A stretch of 42,032 bases of DNA from IMG/VR virus record IMGVR_UViG_3300049617_000051, positions 1 to 42,032 of that record; one strand, 5' to 3'. A program made the position numbers and the translations under genes. A model generated the notes under the pieces. That model was not told the DNA's origin and searched no databases. It saw nothing but the letters and a program-made list of their open reading frames with translations. The stretch is from a virus. Below, in pieces: positions 13,682 to 21,299 of this stretch (position 1 is its first letter; each line of letters starts with the position of its first letter).

Positions 13682-13999
13682 TCACCGGCCTTTGCTGAAG
13701 CGCTGCTGATCGGGGCCAGGGTTGCCCGGATCGCCCGCCGGCGCGGCAGCGAATAGCGTCAAGGCGTCGTCGATGTAGGGTAGCGCGATCTGCGCGTCTT
13801 TGATAATCGTCGGAAGGTCGGCGACGGCCTGCCTGATCAGCGCGGCTTGCGGCACGCCTATGAACATCGCGGCGAGCTCTTGCGCACCCGCCGCGTCAGC
13901 TTCGATCGTCGCCATGTTCTGGTCGAGGAACGTGACCAATGTTCGCAAGGCCGCAACGCTCTGCGCCAGCGTCACAGTCGGGAGCGTGGCCGTCGTCAT
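13682..13999 (-). CDS. Hypothetical helical protein, lysis region
   Basis: A protein of 105 residues starting at ATG 13999 in an ATGA overlap with the lipoprotein gene. It is helical and acidic (QSVAALRTLVTFLDQNMATIE), with no signal peptide and a Gly/Pro-rich tail. Coupled translation to the lipoprotein suggests joint function in lysis or envelope work. A frame extending upstream to 14056 overlaps the lipoprotein in another phase and is not used. Confidence 0.55.
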   Translation of the reverse strand: MTTATLPTVTLAQSVAALRTLVTFLDQNMATIEADAAGAQELAAMFIGVPQAALIRQAVADLPTIIKDAQIALPYIDDALTLFAAAPAGDPGNPGPDQQRFSKGR

Positions 14000-14103
14000 C
14001 GCGTGCTCGAAGGGCTGGGCGTCGGCGCGAGCGGCGGAGCCGTTCCCTTGCCGCAAGCGCCGAGAGTCAATACCAGCGCCAAAGCCAGAGCTGCGTATTT
14101 CAC
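13996..14103 (-). CDS. Tiny lipoprotein, o-spanin (Rz1-like) candidate
   Basis: A 35-residue product from GTG 14103 with GGAG about 8 nt upstream. A Lys at position 2, an apolar stretch (AALALALVLTLGAC) and a lipobox LGAC with Cys17 form a classic lipoprotein signal. The mature part is only 19 residues and proline-rich (PPLAPTPSP), as in Rz1 proteins of two-component spanins. The stop is in an ATGA overlap with the next gene. It sits between endolysin and membrane genes. An entry-exclusion lipoprotein is the main alternative. Confidence 0.65.
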   Translation of the reverse strand: MKYAALALALVLTLGACGKGTAPPLAPTPSPSSTR

Positions 14104-14117
14104 GACGACACTCCGTT

Positions 14118-14354
14118 TCAGAGATGCCTGAAACTGAAACCGCCCAAGCATCCTATAAGCTCAAACACGAGGTAAATCAAGAATATGGCGATCATTGCCC
14201 AGATGAAAATATTGATCGCCTGCATTATGACGCTGCCGCCAACGCCCAACTGACCAAGAATGAACGGCAGCAACAACCGGACAAACGCGACGATCGCGAT
14301 GATGACAACCAACCATACGAGCAGATTTTCTAGGAAACCCAAGTTGAAACACAT
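14118..14354 (-). CDS. Small two-helix membrane protein, holin candidate
   Basis: A protein of 78 residues from ATG 14354, chosen over ATG 14363 because GAGAGG lies 9 nt before the former and directly abuts the latter. Two long apolar segments, LLVWLVVIIAIVAFVRLLLPFI and INIFIWAMIAIFLIYLVFEL, make a membrane hairpin. It follows the endolysin gene by about 60 bp, which is where a class II holin would be expected. Similar small membrane proteins also occur on rhizobial chromosomes (recall), so the role is tentative. Confidence 0.55.
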   Translation of the reverse strand: MCFNLGFLENLLVWLVVIIAIVAFVRLLLPFILGQLGVGGSVIMQAINIFIWAMIAIFLIYLVFELIGCLGGFSFRHL

Positions 14355-14416
14355 GGCCGTCATCCTCTCTGTCGGGGGCGCGTCACGACAACGCGCTCCG
14401 GCTCGGTTGGGTTGCT

Positions 14417-14788
14417 TCAGTTCAGCGCTTGTGGCGTCAGCGCCGGTGGGGACGAGATCGCGGTTGCCGTCGCTGCGGCTTGGCCCGTCGAGCCGCCAAA
14501 GCCGGGGACCAGCTTGCGCAGGAAGCCAACCAAGCCCTCGGCGATCGGCAGGAATTCCTCCGCCGTGCCGGCGAACGGCACGCCGGCGACGGTGGCGGCC
14601 TTGACCGCGATGTTGGCGACGTCCTCGATCGCGGTGATTGGATCGCTCGAGGCGGTCTCGATCGCATCTCCGATCTGAGAAAAATTGAAGTTCTGCAGCA
14701 TGTCGAGGCCGATTTTCAGGTCTGCGAAGATGCCGCTGGCCGGCGCCGTCGGGACAGTCGTCGTCGCTGAGGTTGCTGAAGTTGCCAT
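14417..14788 (-). CDS. Possible nested product: C-terminal domain of the endolysin
   Basis: An internal in-frame ATG at 14788 has AAAGGA with a 6-nt spacing, exactly at the junction between the linker and the C-terminal domain. It would yield 123 residues (MATSATSATTTVPTAP...). Phages often make short in-frame products of lysis or structural genes. Nothing else shows that it is used. Confidence 0.3.
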   Translation of the reverse strand: MATSATSATTTVPTAPASGIFADLKIGLDMLQNFNFSQIGDAIETASSDPITAIEDVANIAVKAATVAGVPFAGTAEEFLPIAEGLVGFLRKLVPGFGGSTGQAAATATAISSPPALTPQALN

Positions 14789-15349
14789 TGTCGTTCCTTT
14801 GGTTGTTGCCGGCCCCGAAGGGAGTCCCGACGCGGCGGGACCGGCCGTCCCCGCGCCGGGGTTCGTGTTGGCGATAGCTTCGGGCTGCGCCTTCACCGGC
14901 ACATCGAAGCGATATAAGTTTTGCGTTCTCATCACCGCGAGCAGCACGGCCGCGTAGTTGGGCGCAGTGGCGTAATGCGGAGCCATCGCGCGCACATAGT
15001 CGTCGGGGTTGGTCGCCCTCTGAGCTGCCGCGTAAATCGGCGACGTCGCGAGCAGCTTGGCGTGTGCTTCGAAAGCGTCGGTCAGCGATGCGTATTTGGC
15101 GAAGCGTTGCGGTATTGTCTCGCTGATCCCGTTGATGACTTCACGCGTCATTGAGATCACATAGGGCTGTCCAGCCACCGCCTTGATGCCGAAGGGATTG
15201 TCGCTGCCGGCCGGCTCGTCGTGACCCCAAGCCGATTCTACGGCCCATTGCGCCAGGGTGACGGATACGAACGGCCCGCGTGGGAAATAAAGCTTGTGGG
15301 CGGCCTGGGCGGCAGCGATCACGTCGGAAGGAATTTCGGCGAGCGTCAT
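14417..15349 (-). CDS. Glucosaminidase-type endolysin with C-terminal extension
   Basis: A protein of 310 residues. Residues ~5-150 match the GH73/FlgJ-like glucosaminidase fold: VTLAQWAVESAWG with the likely catalytic Glu38, DNPFGIKA, IPQRFAKYASLTDAFEAHAKLL and PNYAAVLLAVMR near the end. It would cut the glycan of peptidoglycan at lysis. Residues ~151-190 are a Gly/Pro/Thr linker, and the remaining ~120 residues are a helical domain unlike a known cell-wall binder. A second start inside the frame (ATG 14788, with AAAGGA) could give the C-terminal domain alone. The leader holds a hairpin that includes the ribosome site (15355-15392). Confidence 0.75.
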   Translation of the reverse strand: MTLAEIPSDVIAAAQAAHKLYFPRGPFVSVTLAQWAVESAWGHDEPAGSDNPFGIKAVAGQPYVISMTREVINGISETIPQRFAKYASLTDAFEAHAKLLATSPIYAAAQRATNPDDYVRAMAPHYATAPNYAAVLLAVMRTQNLYRFDVPVKAQPEAIANTNPGAGTAGPAASGLPSGPATTKGTTMATSATSATTTVPTAPASGIFADLKIGLDMLQNFNFSQIGDAIETASSDPITAIEDVANIAVKAATVAGVPFAGTAEEFLPIAEGLVGFLRKLVPGFGGSTGQAAATATAISSPPALTPQALN

Positions 15350-15354
15350 CAGAT

Positions 15355-15392
15355 TCTCCGCGAGAAACCCCGGCCTTCAGGCTAGGGCGGGG
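15355..15392 (-). promoter_or_regulatory. Double hairpin before the endolysin gene (copy B)
   Basis: On the minus strand CCCCGCCCT...CGGGG forms a GC-rich hairpin (15392-15368), followed by TCTCGCGGAGA (15365-15355), a small hairpin whose 3' arm GGAGA is the ribosome site for ATG 15349. A near copy sits before the gene at 19834-20454. Likely roles are partial termination or mRNA end formation plus control of translation start. Confidence 0.5.
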
Positions 15393-15403
15393 AAGACGTT
15401 AAT

Positions 15404-18031
15404 TCAACCGGTCCCGCCATTCGGCGCGACGCTCTGCGCGTAGGTTATCGTCAACTGCACCGCGCCGGCCGTGAAGCTCCCGCCAGTAGCCGTCAGCACG
15501 ATCGTGGTCGGAGTTGTGATCAACATCGAGCTGATCGCGCCGGCGTAGCTGCTGCCCGCCGTCAACGGCAGCGAACTGCCAAAGAGTCCTGGCGACGCAG
15601 ATGTGCCGACCTCAAACGACATCGGCCCGGTGATCGTCGTCGTCACGAGGGACGCGACGCTTGCCAAATAGACGTTGGCCGGGATTTGGATAGGCGCGCT
15701 GACGGACGCTCCAGACAGACCGCTGACGACCTCTTGGAAAGCAGGTGACAATCCAGCCCCGGTGGGCACGTAGGTATAAGCCGTGCATGCCGACAGCTCC
15801 TCGACGCCGGAGCCGAAGATATTGAAGCTCTGAAATTTCACGTAGAGCGTGACGCCGATATAGCTCGGCGGCAGGTCATAAGCGATGACGGTCGAGCCGA
15901 GCACAATCCTGAAGTAGTTCGCGCCCGACAGATGCGCTGCGCCGCTCGTGCCGTAGAGCCCGCGCTGCAGATCGGTGAGATTGTAGTGGTACGAGCTCGT
16001 GAGCGTCGCGACTTCATAGGCGAGCAGCTCGCTGTCGACCAGAGAAAGCGTTCCGCCCTGCTGAGCGTAAGCCATCGAAGTGCCGGCGAGTTCGCCGCCA
16101 CTTTCCGCCAAGTTGACGGCGAGCGTGTTCGTGGTGTCCCACCCCGACGCGCTTGCGATATTGGCCGTGAGCACACCCTGCGCTATCGGCGCGCTCAGCG
16201 ACGTTGTCAGTTGCTCATAGGTGACGTTGTCAATCGACAGCCATATGTAGGCCCCACCCCAATTTGGATCGACGACGCCAGCGTTGCCCCCGGAAGCGCC
16301 GATCCACACGACCGCCACTCCGCCTGTAGCGCCAGGCGGCGGCTCGTAGATGAGTGGAGTATTGACCGAATAGACGCCTGCCGCAGTGTTGGGCTGAATA
16401 GAGACGGAGCCGCCCGAGCTCGGATAATAAGCCGGGGTCGAAATGCCGACGGTCAGCTCTTCGGCGATGAAGGTGAGGAGGCCTTTGTCGTCCTCCTCGA
16501 TCGAGCGGATGCGCACGGGATATCCGGAAAGCCCGAGGTTCGCGTCGGTGATTTCGACGATGTCCATCGGGTCGAGCAGGCAATATTCCCACGACAGCTT
16601 CCAAGTGAAAGTGGCCCGGACGTAGAGTTGCCGCTGCAGGATCGTCTGTGCGACGATAGGCCCGATGATCACCTCGTCGCATATTTCATGCGCCTGAATC
16701 GTCGTTCCGACCCGCGGGCCGTAAATCTCGATCTGCGATTGGTCGCGGGCCTCGACCGGAACGCCCGCATATTGATTGTTGCGAGAGAAGCATTCGATGC
16801 GTTGGATCGTCGGCAGCGAATAAGGATCGACGCGCGAGCAGGTGACCGGGTCTTTGTTGTTGTCGCCGATGTAATCGTGGTCGGTCAGGCTGTAGACGAC
16901 CGCAAGGTTGGGAACATAATTCGAAGTGTTCGAATAGGTGAAAGTGATATTGAGGACTTGGCCGACGTCGTTCCCGCTGCCCGCCGAGAAGAAAATGTAT
17001 GTTCCGGCCGGGTTGATCCCGTAGGTGCCGACGCCGGTCGGGGACGTCCCGGTGTGGGTGAGGGCGGTTCCGGAAAAAGCGTATTTGACACCGCCGTCCG
17101 ACACGAACGACGCGGCGCTGACGAGCTGAACCTCGGGGAACGGAGTCGGCGGCGTCGGCGCAGGAACAGGCGTCGGAACAGTGATCTGCACCGTGGTCGT
17201 GATGTTGCCCGAGTCGATCGCCAAGTCGCCGTAGGGGATGAATTTCAGTTTTCCACCGCTCCACACCGCAGCGCAGTTCAGCAACTGCAGCCACCGGGTC
17301 AGTATGGTCGAGCCCTGTTCCGCGGTGGTCAGCAGCGGGCTGATGCCGATGCCCTGCGCCTGGCAATAGGTCTGCAGGCTGGCGTCACGGCCCGAGCCGT
17401 ACAGGGTGGAATAGTCGATGCTCGCGCTGGCGAAACCGACGCCATAGATGGCGTTGGTCAGAAAATCGTCGACGCACATCGCCGGGTCGGCGTCGACGCC
17501 GTTGACCCCGGAGCCTGCGAAAATTCCCTTCACTTCGACGTTCGTCTGTCCAAACGTGGCGTTCGAGCCGAGGTAAGCGTTCGGTATTCCGAAATAGGCC
17601 GTGCCCTGATAGGAGATCGCCTGCATCGGATAATTGTCGGAAAGGTAAGTCCATATGTCCTGAGGGATCGTCCCGTCGAACAGCGTCCAGCCGGCCCCCG
17701 GCGTCCCGACCGTGGCCAGCGTATATTGCGCGTTGTTGGTCCAAATTGCCCCGACGCCGCTGATAGGACCTTCGCAAAGCGCGATGATCATATCTGCGCC
17801 ATAGTAATAAGTGACTTGGCCACCGCCGAAGAGTCCTCCTCCGCCCTTGCCGCCGCCTCCTCCTCCGCTTTCAGTCTTGTAAAGTTTCAGGTTGGCGTAC
17901 CAGATGATGTTGATCCCGACCTTGACGGTTCCCCATGCGATCGGAATCGGCAAGATGCTGGTCGCCGTGTTGAGCTGCAGCGCGGTATAACTAGGCGCGA
18001 TGTCGCCTTGGTTGGAACCGAAAAAGCTCAT
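15404..18031 (-). CDS. Large tail hub/host-specificity protein (GTA g15-like)
   Basis: A protein of 875 residues, start ATG 18031 in an ATGA overlap with the peptidase gene. A hydrophobic start (ILPIPIAWGTVKVGINIIW), a Gly-rich loop (~56-71), then hub domains of the baseplate type (WLQLLNCAAVWSGGKLKFIPYGD; SWEYCLLDPMDIVEITD; VRIRSIEEDDKGLLTFIAEE). The pattern and its place after DUF2460, DUF2163 and NlpC/P60 genes correspond to the RcGTA g12-g15 tail-tip order, where the last is the central fibre/hub. Residues ~303-368 are an inserted beta-rich domain (FVSDGGVKYAFSGTAL) also seen in two other virion proteins here. The C-terminal 250 residues would reach the cell surface. Confidence 0.8.
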   Translation of the reverse strand: MSFFGSNQGDIAPSYTALQLNTATSILPIPIAWGTVKVGINIIWYANLKLYKTESGGGGGGKGGGGLFGGGQVTYYYGADMIIALCEGPISGVGAIWTNNAQYTLATVGTPGAGWTLFDGTIPQDIWTYLSDNYPMQAISYQGTAYFGIPNAYLGSNATFGQTNVEVKGIFAGSGVNGVDADPAMCVDDFLTNAIYGVGFASASIDYSTLYGSGRDASLQTYCQAQGIGISPLLTTAEQGSTILTRWLQLLNCAAVWSGGKLKFIPYGDLAIDSGNITTTVQITVPTPVPAPTPPTPFPEVQLVSAASFVSDGGVKYAFSGTALTHTGTSPTGVGTYGINPAGTYIFFSAGSGNDVGQVLNITFTYSNTSNYVPNLAVVYSLTDHDYIGDNNKDPVTCSRVDPYSLPTIQRIECFSRNNQYAGVPVEARDQSQIEIYGPRVGTTIQAHEICDEVIIGPIVAQTILQRQLYVRATFTWKLSWEYCLLDPMDIVEITDANLGLSGYPVRIRSIEEDDKGLLTFIAEELTVGISTPAYYPSSGGSVSIQPNTAAGVYSVNTPLIYEPPPGATGGVAVVWIGASGGNAGVVDPNWGGAYIWLSIDNVTYEQLTTSLSAPIAQGVLTANIASASGWDTTNTLAVNLAESGGELAGTSMAYAQQGGTLSLVDSELLAYEVATLTSSYHYNLTDLQRGLYGTSGAAHLSGANYFRIVLGSTVIAYDLPPSYIGVTLYVKFQSFNIFGSGVEELSACTAYTYVPTGAGLSPAFQEVVSGLSGASVSAPIQIPANVYLASVASLVTTTITGPMSFEVGTSASPGLFGSSLPLTAGSSYAGAISSMLITTPTTIVLTATGGSFTAGAVQLTITYAQSVAPNGGTG

Positions 18032-18489
18032 CGACTTGGCGACCAGCAGCTGGCGTATAGCGCGGTCGGCAGTCTTGCGGCGAGCATCGTTATCCGGTCC
18101 ACCTGATCCTCGACGACGCGTCCGACCCGGGCGAAGGCGTGAACAATCGTGAGCGGGTTGGCTATCGTCACAATCCCTCCGTGAGAATAGGTTCGGCCGG
18201 CGCGAAACAAGACGATATCGCCAGCGGCCACCTCGTCTTTGGTTATCCGGTGGCCGCGCGGGAACACATGTTTCAGGTATTCTTCCTCGTCTCTGTGGAG
18301 CATCCACGAGGGGCTGTAGGGCCGAGGGTCAAACGCAGGGACCAATTCCAGATCAACAAACACCCTGACAATCAACATACCGCAGTCCACGCCGGCGTGT
18401 TTGACGTCCGCACAGACCTTGTAAGGGGTGCCTCGCCAACTCCGCGCCTCGGCAACGATAGCCTGCCTCGATTGCTGTTCAGTTGTCAT
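18028..18489 (-). CDS. NlpC/P60 family tail-tip peptidase
   Basis: A 153-residue protein from ATG 18489 (ATGA overlap with the DUF2163 gene). Catalytic Cys36 lies in GVDCGMLIVRVF and the first His in YSHGGIVT (~103), with IVHAFARV (~117) nearby. NlpC/P60 enzymes cut peptide stems of peptidoglycan; in GTA-type tails (g14) the protein sits at the tail tip and opens the wall for DNA entry. Its stop overlaps the hub gene. The usual pattern VDCSG is here VDCGM, with Gly and Met after the Cys; this is worth noting, but it keeps the nucleophile. Confidence 0.8.
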   Translation of the reverse strand: MTTEQQSRQAIVAEARSWRGTPYKVCADVKHAGVDCGMLIVRVFVDLELVPAFDPRPYSPSWMLHRDEEEYLKHVFPRGHRITKDEVAAGDIVLFRAGRTYSHGGIVTIANPLTIVHAFARVGRVVEDQVDRITMLAARLPTALYASCWSPSR

Positions 18490-19361
18490 AAAGCTAGCTG
18501 GGCTGGTGGAACAAACGGAAACGCCCGGAAATTCACGAGATTGTCGAATTTGGACTGACAATCGCCTCTCGTATGGTTGCAGCCGAAATAGACGGTGAAG
18601 CCGTCGCCCGACGCCGGGAGGCTGGGCAGCGGATACATCAGCGTCATATAGTCGCCGACCGCGACGGCCTTCACGGTCGCGGAAATATCGGCATTCACTC
18701 CCGACGTGAAGGTGATCTTGCCCTGGGCGAAGCTGGCGCTGGCGCTGGCCCAATTGATGATGGTCGTCGTCGAGCCGGCCCCGACGGCGGCGGTGGTGGC
18801 GAAACTCGACGACGAAACGCTGCACCCCGTGGCGTACAGGGTCCAAAGACACGTGGTCGAATAGAGGTTTCTCGGCATGTCGTAGTCGAGGACGACGAGA
18901 TCGCTCGCAACCGTGATCGTCGCCGACGTCCGGCCGACCGAATCGATGGTCGAAACTCGGCCATGAAACAGCGTCACGCCGCCGACGACGCTCGATCCCA
19001 GCCCGCTGGTGAAGAACACGCGATCGCGTTGGATCGTCCCGCCGTCGAGGCCGCCGCCGCGGATGAGGGTGAGCCAGGGATTGCCGCTGACGGTGTCTGT
19101 CGGGCGCGCGGCGAAGGTGATTTGCTGCTTGTCGACGTCGAGCCCGACCGCAGCTTTGTACCTCAATCCGTTGACCAGAGGGCCGTTAGCTAAAAACGTG
19201 TGGCCGTTATAGGTGACGGGCTGGTCGACGTTCGTGTAGTAGAGCGTCGTTCCCGTCAGCAACGTTACCGTGAAACACTCGGCGAACGAGGCCTGGGCGT
19301 CGGGCGCGGCGATCAGGGCCGCCAGATACGCAGTTACGGCTGACGTCGTGGCTTTGGTCAC
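18486..19361 (-). CDS. DUF2163/BR0599-type tail-tip protein
   Basis: A protein of 291 residues from GTG 19361 (GTGA overlap). Family features: ASFAECFTVTLLTGTTLYYTN near the start, RDRVFFTSG, LFHGRVSTID, the Cys-bearing CLWTLYATGCSV, and a C-terminal Cys pair in FGCNHTRGDCQSKFDN (BR0599 domain). In RcGTA the homologue g13 is a hub protein between the distal tail protein and the peptidase. The order in this window is the same. Confidence in the family is high from the motif set. Confidence 0.82.
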   Translation of the reverse strand: MTKATTSAVTAYLAALIAAPDAQASFAECFTVTLLTGTTLYYTNVDQPVTYNGHTFLANGPLVNGLRYKAAVGLDVDKQQITFAARPTDTVSGNPWLTLIRGGGLDGGTIQRDRVFFTSGLGSSVVGGVTLFHGRVSTIDSVGRTSATITVASDLVVLDYDMPRNLYSTTCLWTLYATGCSVSSSSFATTAAVGAGSTTTIINWASASASFAQGKITFTSGVNADISATVKAVAVGDYMTLMYPLPSLPASGDGFTVYFGCNHTRGDCQSKFDNLVNFRAFPFVPPAQLAL

Positions 19362-19837
19362 GATCGCATCCCCGCGAATGCGCCGTTGAGGAAGACGATC
19401 GTCGCCGCGCGTTGGTGATCGCTCATATTCGTTGTAAATTCGAAAAAGTCGATGGGACCGTTATCTCGCTCCGAGAGAAAAAGCATGCGGCCATCCGCCT
19501 CGATGAACAGAAAGACTCTTGACGTGTTTTGAACAGCAAGCTGGACACACCTTTGAACGCCTTCGTTCTTGAGATAGATCGCCCGGAGTGCGTGAGATAT
19601 TTTCAGCAAGCGCCCAATAGGACAGCCGCTTGAGGCAACAGCTGCGGTGATGCAGGCTATCATCACCTCTTGCGCACCAAATGTGCGGTGCGTCCCGGAG
19701 CCGGCTCGCTCGGTCTCTTCATCTGCGTAAAGCACGCCGCTTTCGGCCCAGATTTGCACGGCTCTCGGTTTTGAGCCTGTGATCCGGCTGAGATCGGATA
19801 GGGTCATCCGGCTGAAATCTGAGAGGGCACGAGTCAC
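19358..19837 (-). CDS. MerR-like regulator inside the tail operon
   Basis: A protein of 159 residues from GTG 19837, in a GTGA overlap with the DUF2460 gene. Residues ~10-75 look like a MerR-type winged helix (MTLSDLSRITGSKPRAVQIW, ESGVLYADEETERAGSG, THRTFGAQEVMIACI). Residues ~85-159 are a beta-rich domain of unknown type (VFLFIEADGRMLFLSERDN). It overlaps the neighbours on both sides without gaps, so it is co-expressed with tail-tip genes. A DNA-binding protein here is unusual; it could be a late regulator or a protein for which the HTH is structural. The start was moved from 19879 because of the exact overlap. Confidence 0.6.
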   Translation of the reverse strand: MTRALSDFSRMTLSDLSRITGSKPRAVQIWAESGVLYADEETERAGSGTHRTFGAQEVMIACITAAVASSGCPIGRLLKISHALRAIYLKNEGVQRCVQLAVQNTSRVFLFIEADGRMLFLSERDNGPIDFFEFTTNMSDHQRAATIVFLNGAFAGMRS

Positions 19838-20454
19838 GACGTTCTCACTTGCGTGAATTTGAACGATTTCATCTCCCACAAACCGCTATAGAATTCCTCG
19901 AAGTCCAACTGGTCCTCGCTTGGCCTGCACAAGAACTGATAGCTGAACGTCGAGGTTATCGCTGCTCCGCTGGTGGGAGCCGACGCGAACGTCAGCGTGT
20001 TCGGCGTCGTCGCGGACCAGCTCGTCGACGGTTGCACAACCCCTGCGATCTTGACGGCAGACACCGTCGTGATGAGGCTGACAGGCTCCGTGAACCCGCC
20101 GATCGTCCGCACGAAAGGAAACGATGCCGACACCGCATTGCCGGTCGCAATGAATTGGTTGGTGACGCTATTGTCGGTCGGGTCGAGGTATGTGAACGTC
20201 CCCCACTGGCCCGACAGTTGCTGAAAGAACCCCATCAGGCTCTGCAGCGACTGCGCGCCCAGCGATGACGCCGCGGCTCCCGAAGAGGCGCTCGTCAGCG
20301 CCTCGAAGGTCATCTCCCACTCGTAGAGCGAATACTGATAGTTCGCGTACCGAACCTCGCGGCCGGACGGATGCGACGCGATGATCGAGCTCATGGTCGG
20401 CCGCTTGACCACTGGAAACGTCATGCCGACGAGCGTGGGGAAGGCGAGCGTCAT
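19834..20454 (-). CDS. DUF2460-type distal tail protein, copy 2
   Basis: A protein of 206 residues, with the DUF2460 signatures FPTLVGMTFPVVKRP, SGREVRYANYQYSLYEWEM, LMGFFQQLSGQWGTFTYLDP and the end LCRPSEDQLDFEEFYSGLWE. In RcGTA the g12 homologue forms the distal tail ring. It is a clear paralogue of the next upstream gene (20498-21295). GGAGA, the ribosome site, is placed in a small hairpin in the leader. The stop overlaps the MerR-like gene. Confidence 0.8.
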   Translation of the reverse strand: MTLAFPTLVGMTFPVVKRPTMSSIIASHPSGREVRYANYQYSLYEWEMTFEALTSASSGAAASSLGAQSLQSLMGFFQQLSGQWGTFTYLDPTDNSVTNQFIATGNAVSASFPFVRTIGGFTEPVSLITTVSAVKIAGVVQPSTSWSATTPNTLTFASAPTSGAAITSTFSYQFLCRPSEDQLDFEEFYSGLWEMKSFKFTQVRTS

Positions 20455-20459
20455 CTGAA

Positions 20460-20492
20460 TCTCCGCGAGATACCCCGTCCTTCAGGGCGGGG
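20460..20492 (-). promoter_or_regulatory. Double hairpin between the two DUF2460 genes (copy A)
   Basis: On the minus strand CCCCGCCCTGAAGGACGGGG (20492-20473) is a near-perfect hairpin, followed by TCTCGCGGAGA (20470-20460), which contains the GGAGA ribosome site of ATG 20454. The same two elements precede the endolysin gene at 15349. Sequences of this CCCCGCCC-GGGCGGGG type also resemble the end hairpins of IS200/IS605 elements, though no transposase is present. Confidence 0.5.
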
Positions 20493-20497
20493 ATCGG

Positions 20498-21295
20498 TTA
20501 CGAGAGGTATCTCACGCTCTTGAACTTGAACGTCTGCAACTCGAACAACATCGTCATGAATTCACTGAAGTCGAGTTGATCATCCATCAATCGGCAGATG
20601 AACGCGAAGGTAAACGCTACGTTTACGTGGGCGTTGGCGATTGGGGCCGTGGAAAAGGTCAGGATGTTCGGAGCCGAAAACGTGAAGCCGGAGAACAGTT
20701 CGGAGCCGCCGACTTGCACTTCGCTGACCGCCGTCACCCAAGGGACCGGCTCGTCATAGCCGCCCATGGCGCGCGTCAACACGAACGTCGTCGTGGAGCC
20801 GTCGCCGATGGCTTGCAACTCCGTGATCGGCACGGAATAGTCCGACGGGTCGACGAACAGCCAAGGCTCGTACTGGCCATATACCTGCAGGAAGAACCCC
20901 ATCAAGGTTTCAAGCGACTGCGCCCCGAAACCGGTCGCGTCGGGGTTGGCGCTGGACAGGCCGTTCCACAGCGCCTCGAATTCCCACAGCGGATACTGGT
21001 ATTGCTGATATCGCGTCGACCGGCCGGACACGTGCGAAGCGACGCCTGTCGACCAGATCGGCTTTTTGTGAAAGCTCCACCCCTGGCCGACGAGCGAAGG
21101 CAGCGTCAGGCCGTTGTAGAAGGGCGGCGCCGGCGGCACAAAGATCGAGTAGAGGACTTCCAACTTGGAAGCGACGAGCCGAGCCGCAGGATTGCCCTCG
21201 CCGAGCACCTCGGACTTGACCGCGACCAGCGTTCCAACTGGCGCGCCCTCGCCAAGGACTTCGCTTTTTACCGCAACGAGTGTGGCTTCCGTCAA
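20498..21295 (-). CDS. DUF2460-type distal tail protein, copy 1, with N-terminal repeats
   Basis: A protein of 265 residues from TTG 21295. The body has the DUF2460 signatures (LPSLVGQGWSFHKKP, YQQYQYPLWEFEALW, LMGFFLQVYGQYEPWLFVDP, CRLMDDQLDFSEF). The first 48 residues are extra and made of three related units (TLVAVKSEVLGEG, TLVAVKSEVLGEG, RLVASKLEVLY). The protein resembles the second DUF2460 copy along its length after the repeats. The TTG lacks a strong ribosome site, so a start nearer the DUF2460 domain cannot be excluded, but the repeats keep the frame and look coding. Confidence 0.75.
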   Translation of the reverse strand: MTEATLVAVKSEVLGEGAPVGTLVAVKSEVLGEGNPAARLVASKLEVLYSIFVPPAPPFYNGLTLPSLVGQGWSFHKKPIWSTGVASHVSGRSTRYQQYQYPLWEFEALWNGLSSANPDATGFGAQSLETLMGFFLQVYGQYEPWLFVDPSDYSVPITELQAIGDGSTTTFVLTRAMGGYDEPVPWVTAVSEVQVGGSELFSGFTFSAPNILTFSTAPIANAHVNVAFTFAFICRLMDDQLDFSEFMTMLFELQTFKFKSVRYLS

Positions 21296-21299
21296 GGGA

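Noticed and set aside
15932-18106. 724-codon rightward frame opposite the tail hub gene
   Set aside because: Arg/Asp/Val-rich shadow of a GC-rich minus-strand gene; no ribosome site and no domain pattern.
20460-20492. IS200/IS605 element end
   Set aside because: The palindrome resembles such ends, but there is no tnpA or tnpB and no second boundary; kept only as an alternative for the hairpin leaders.
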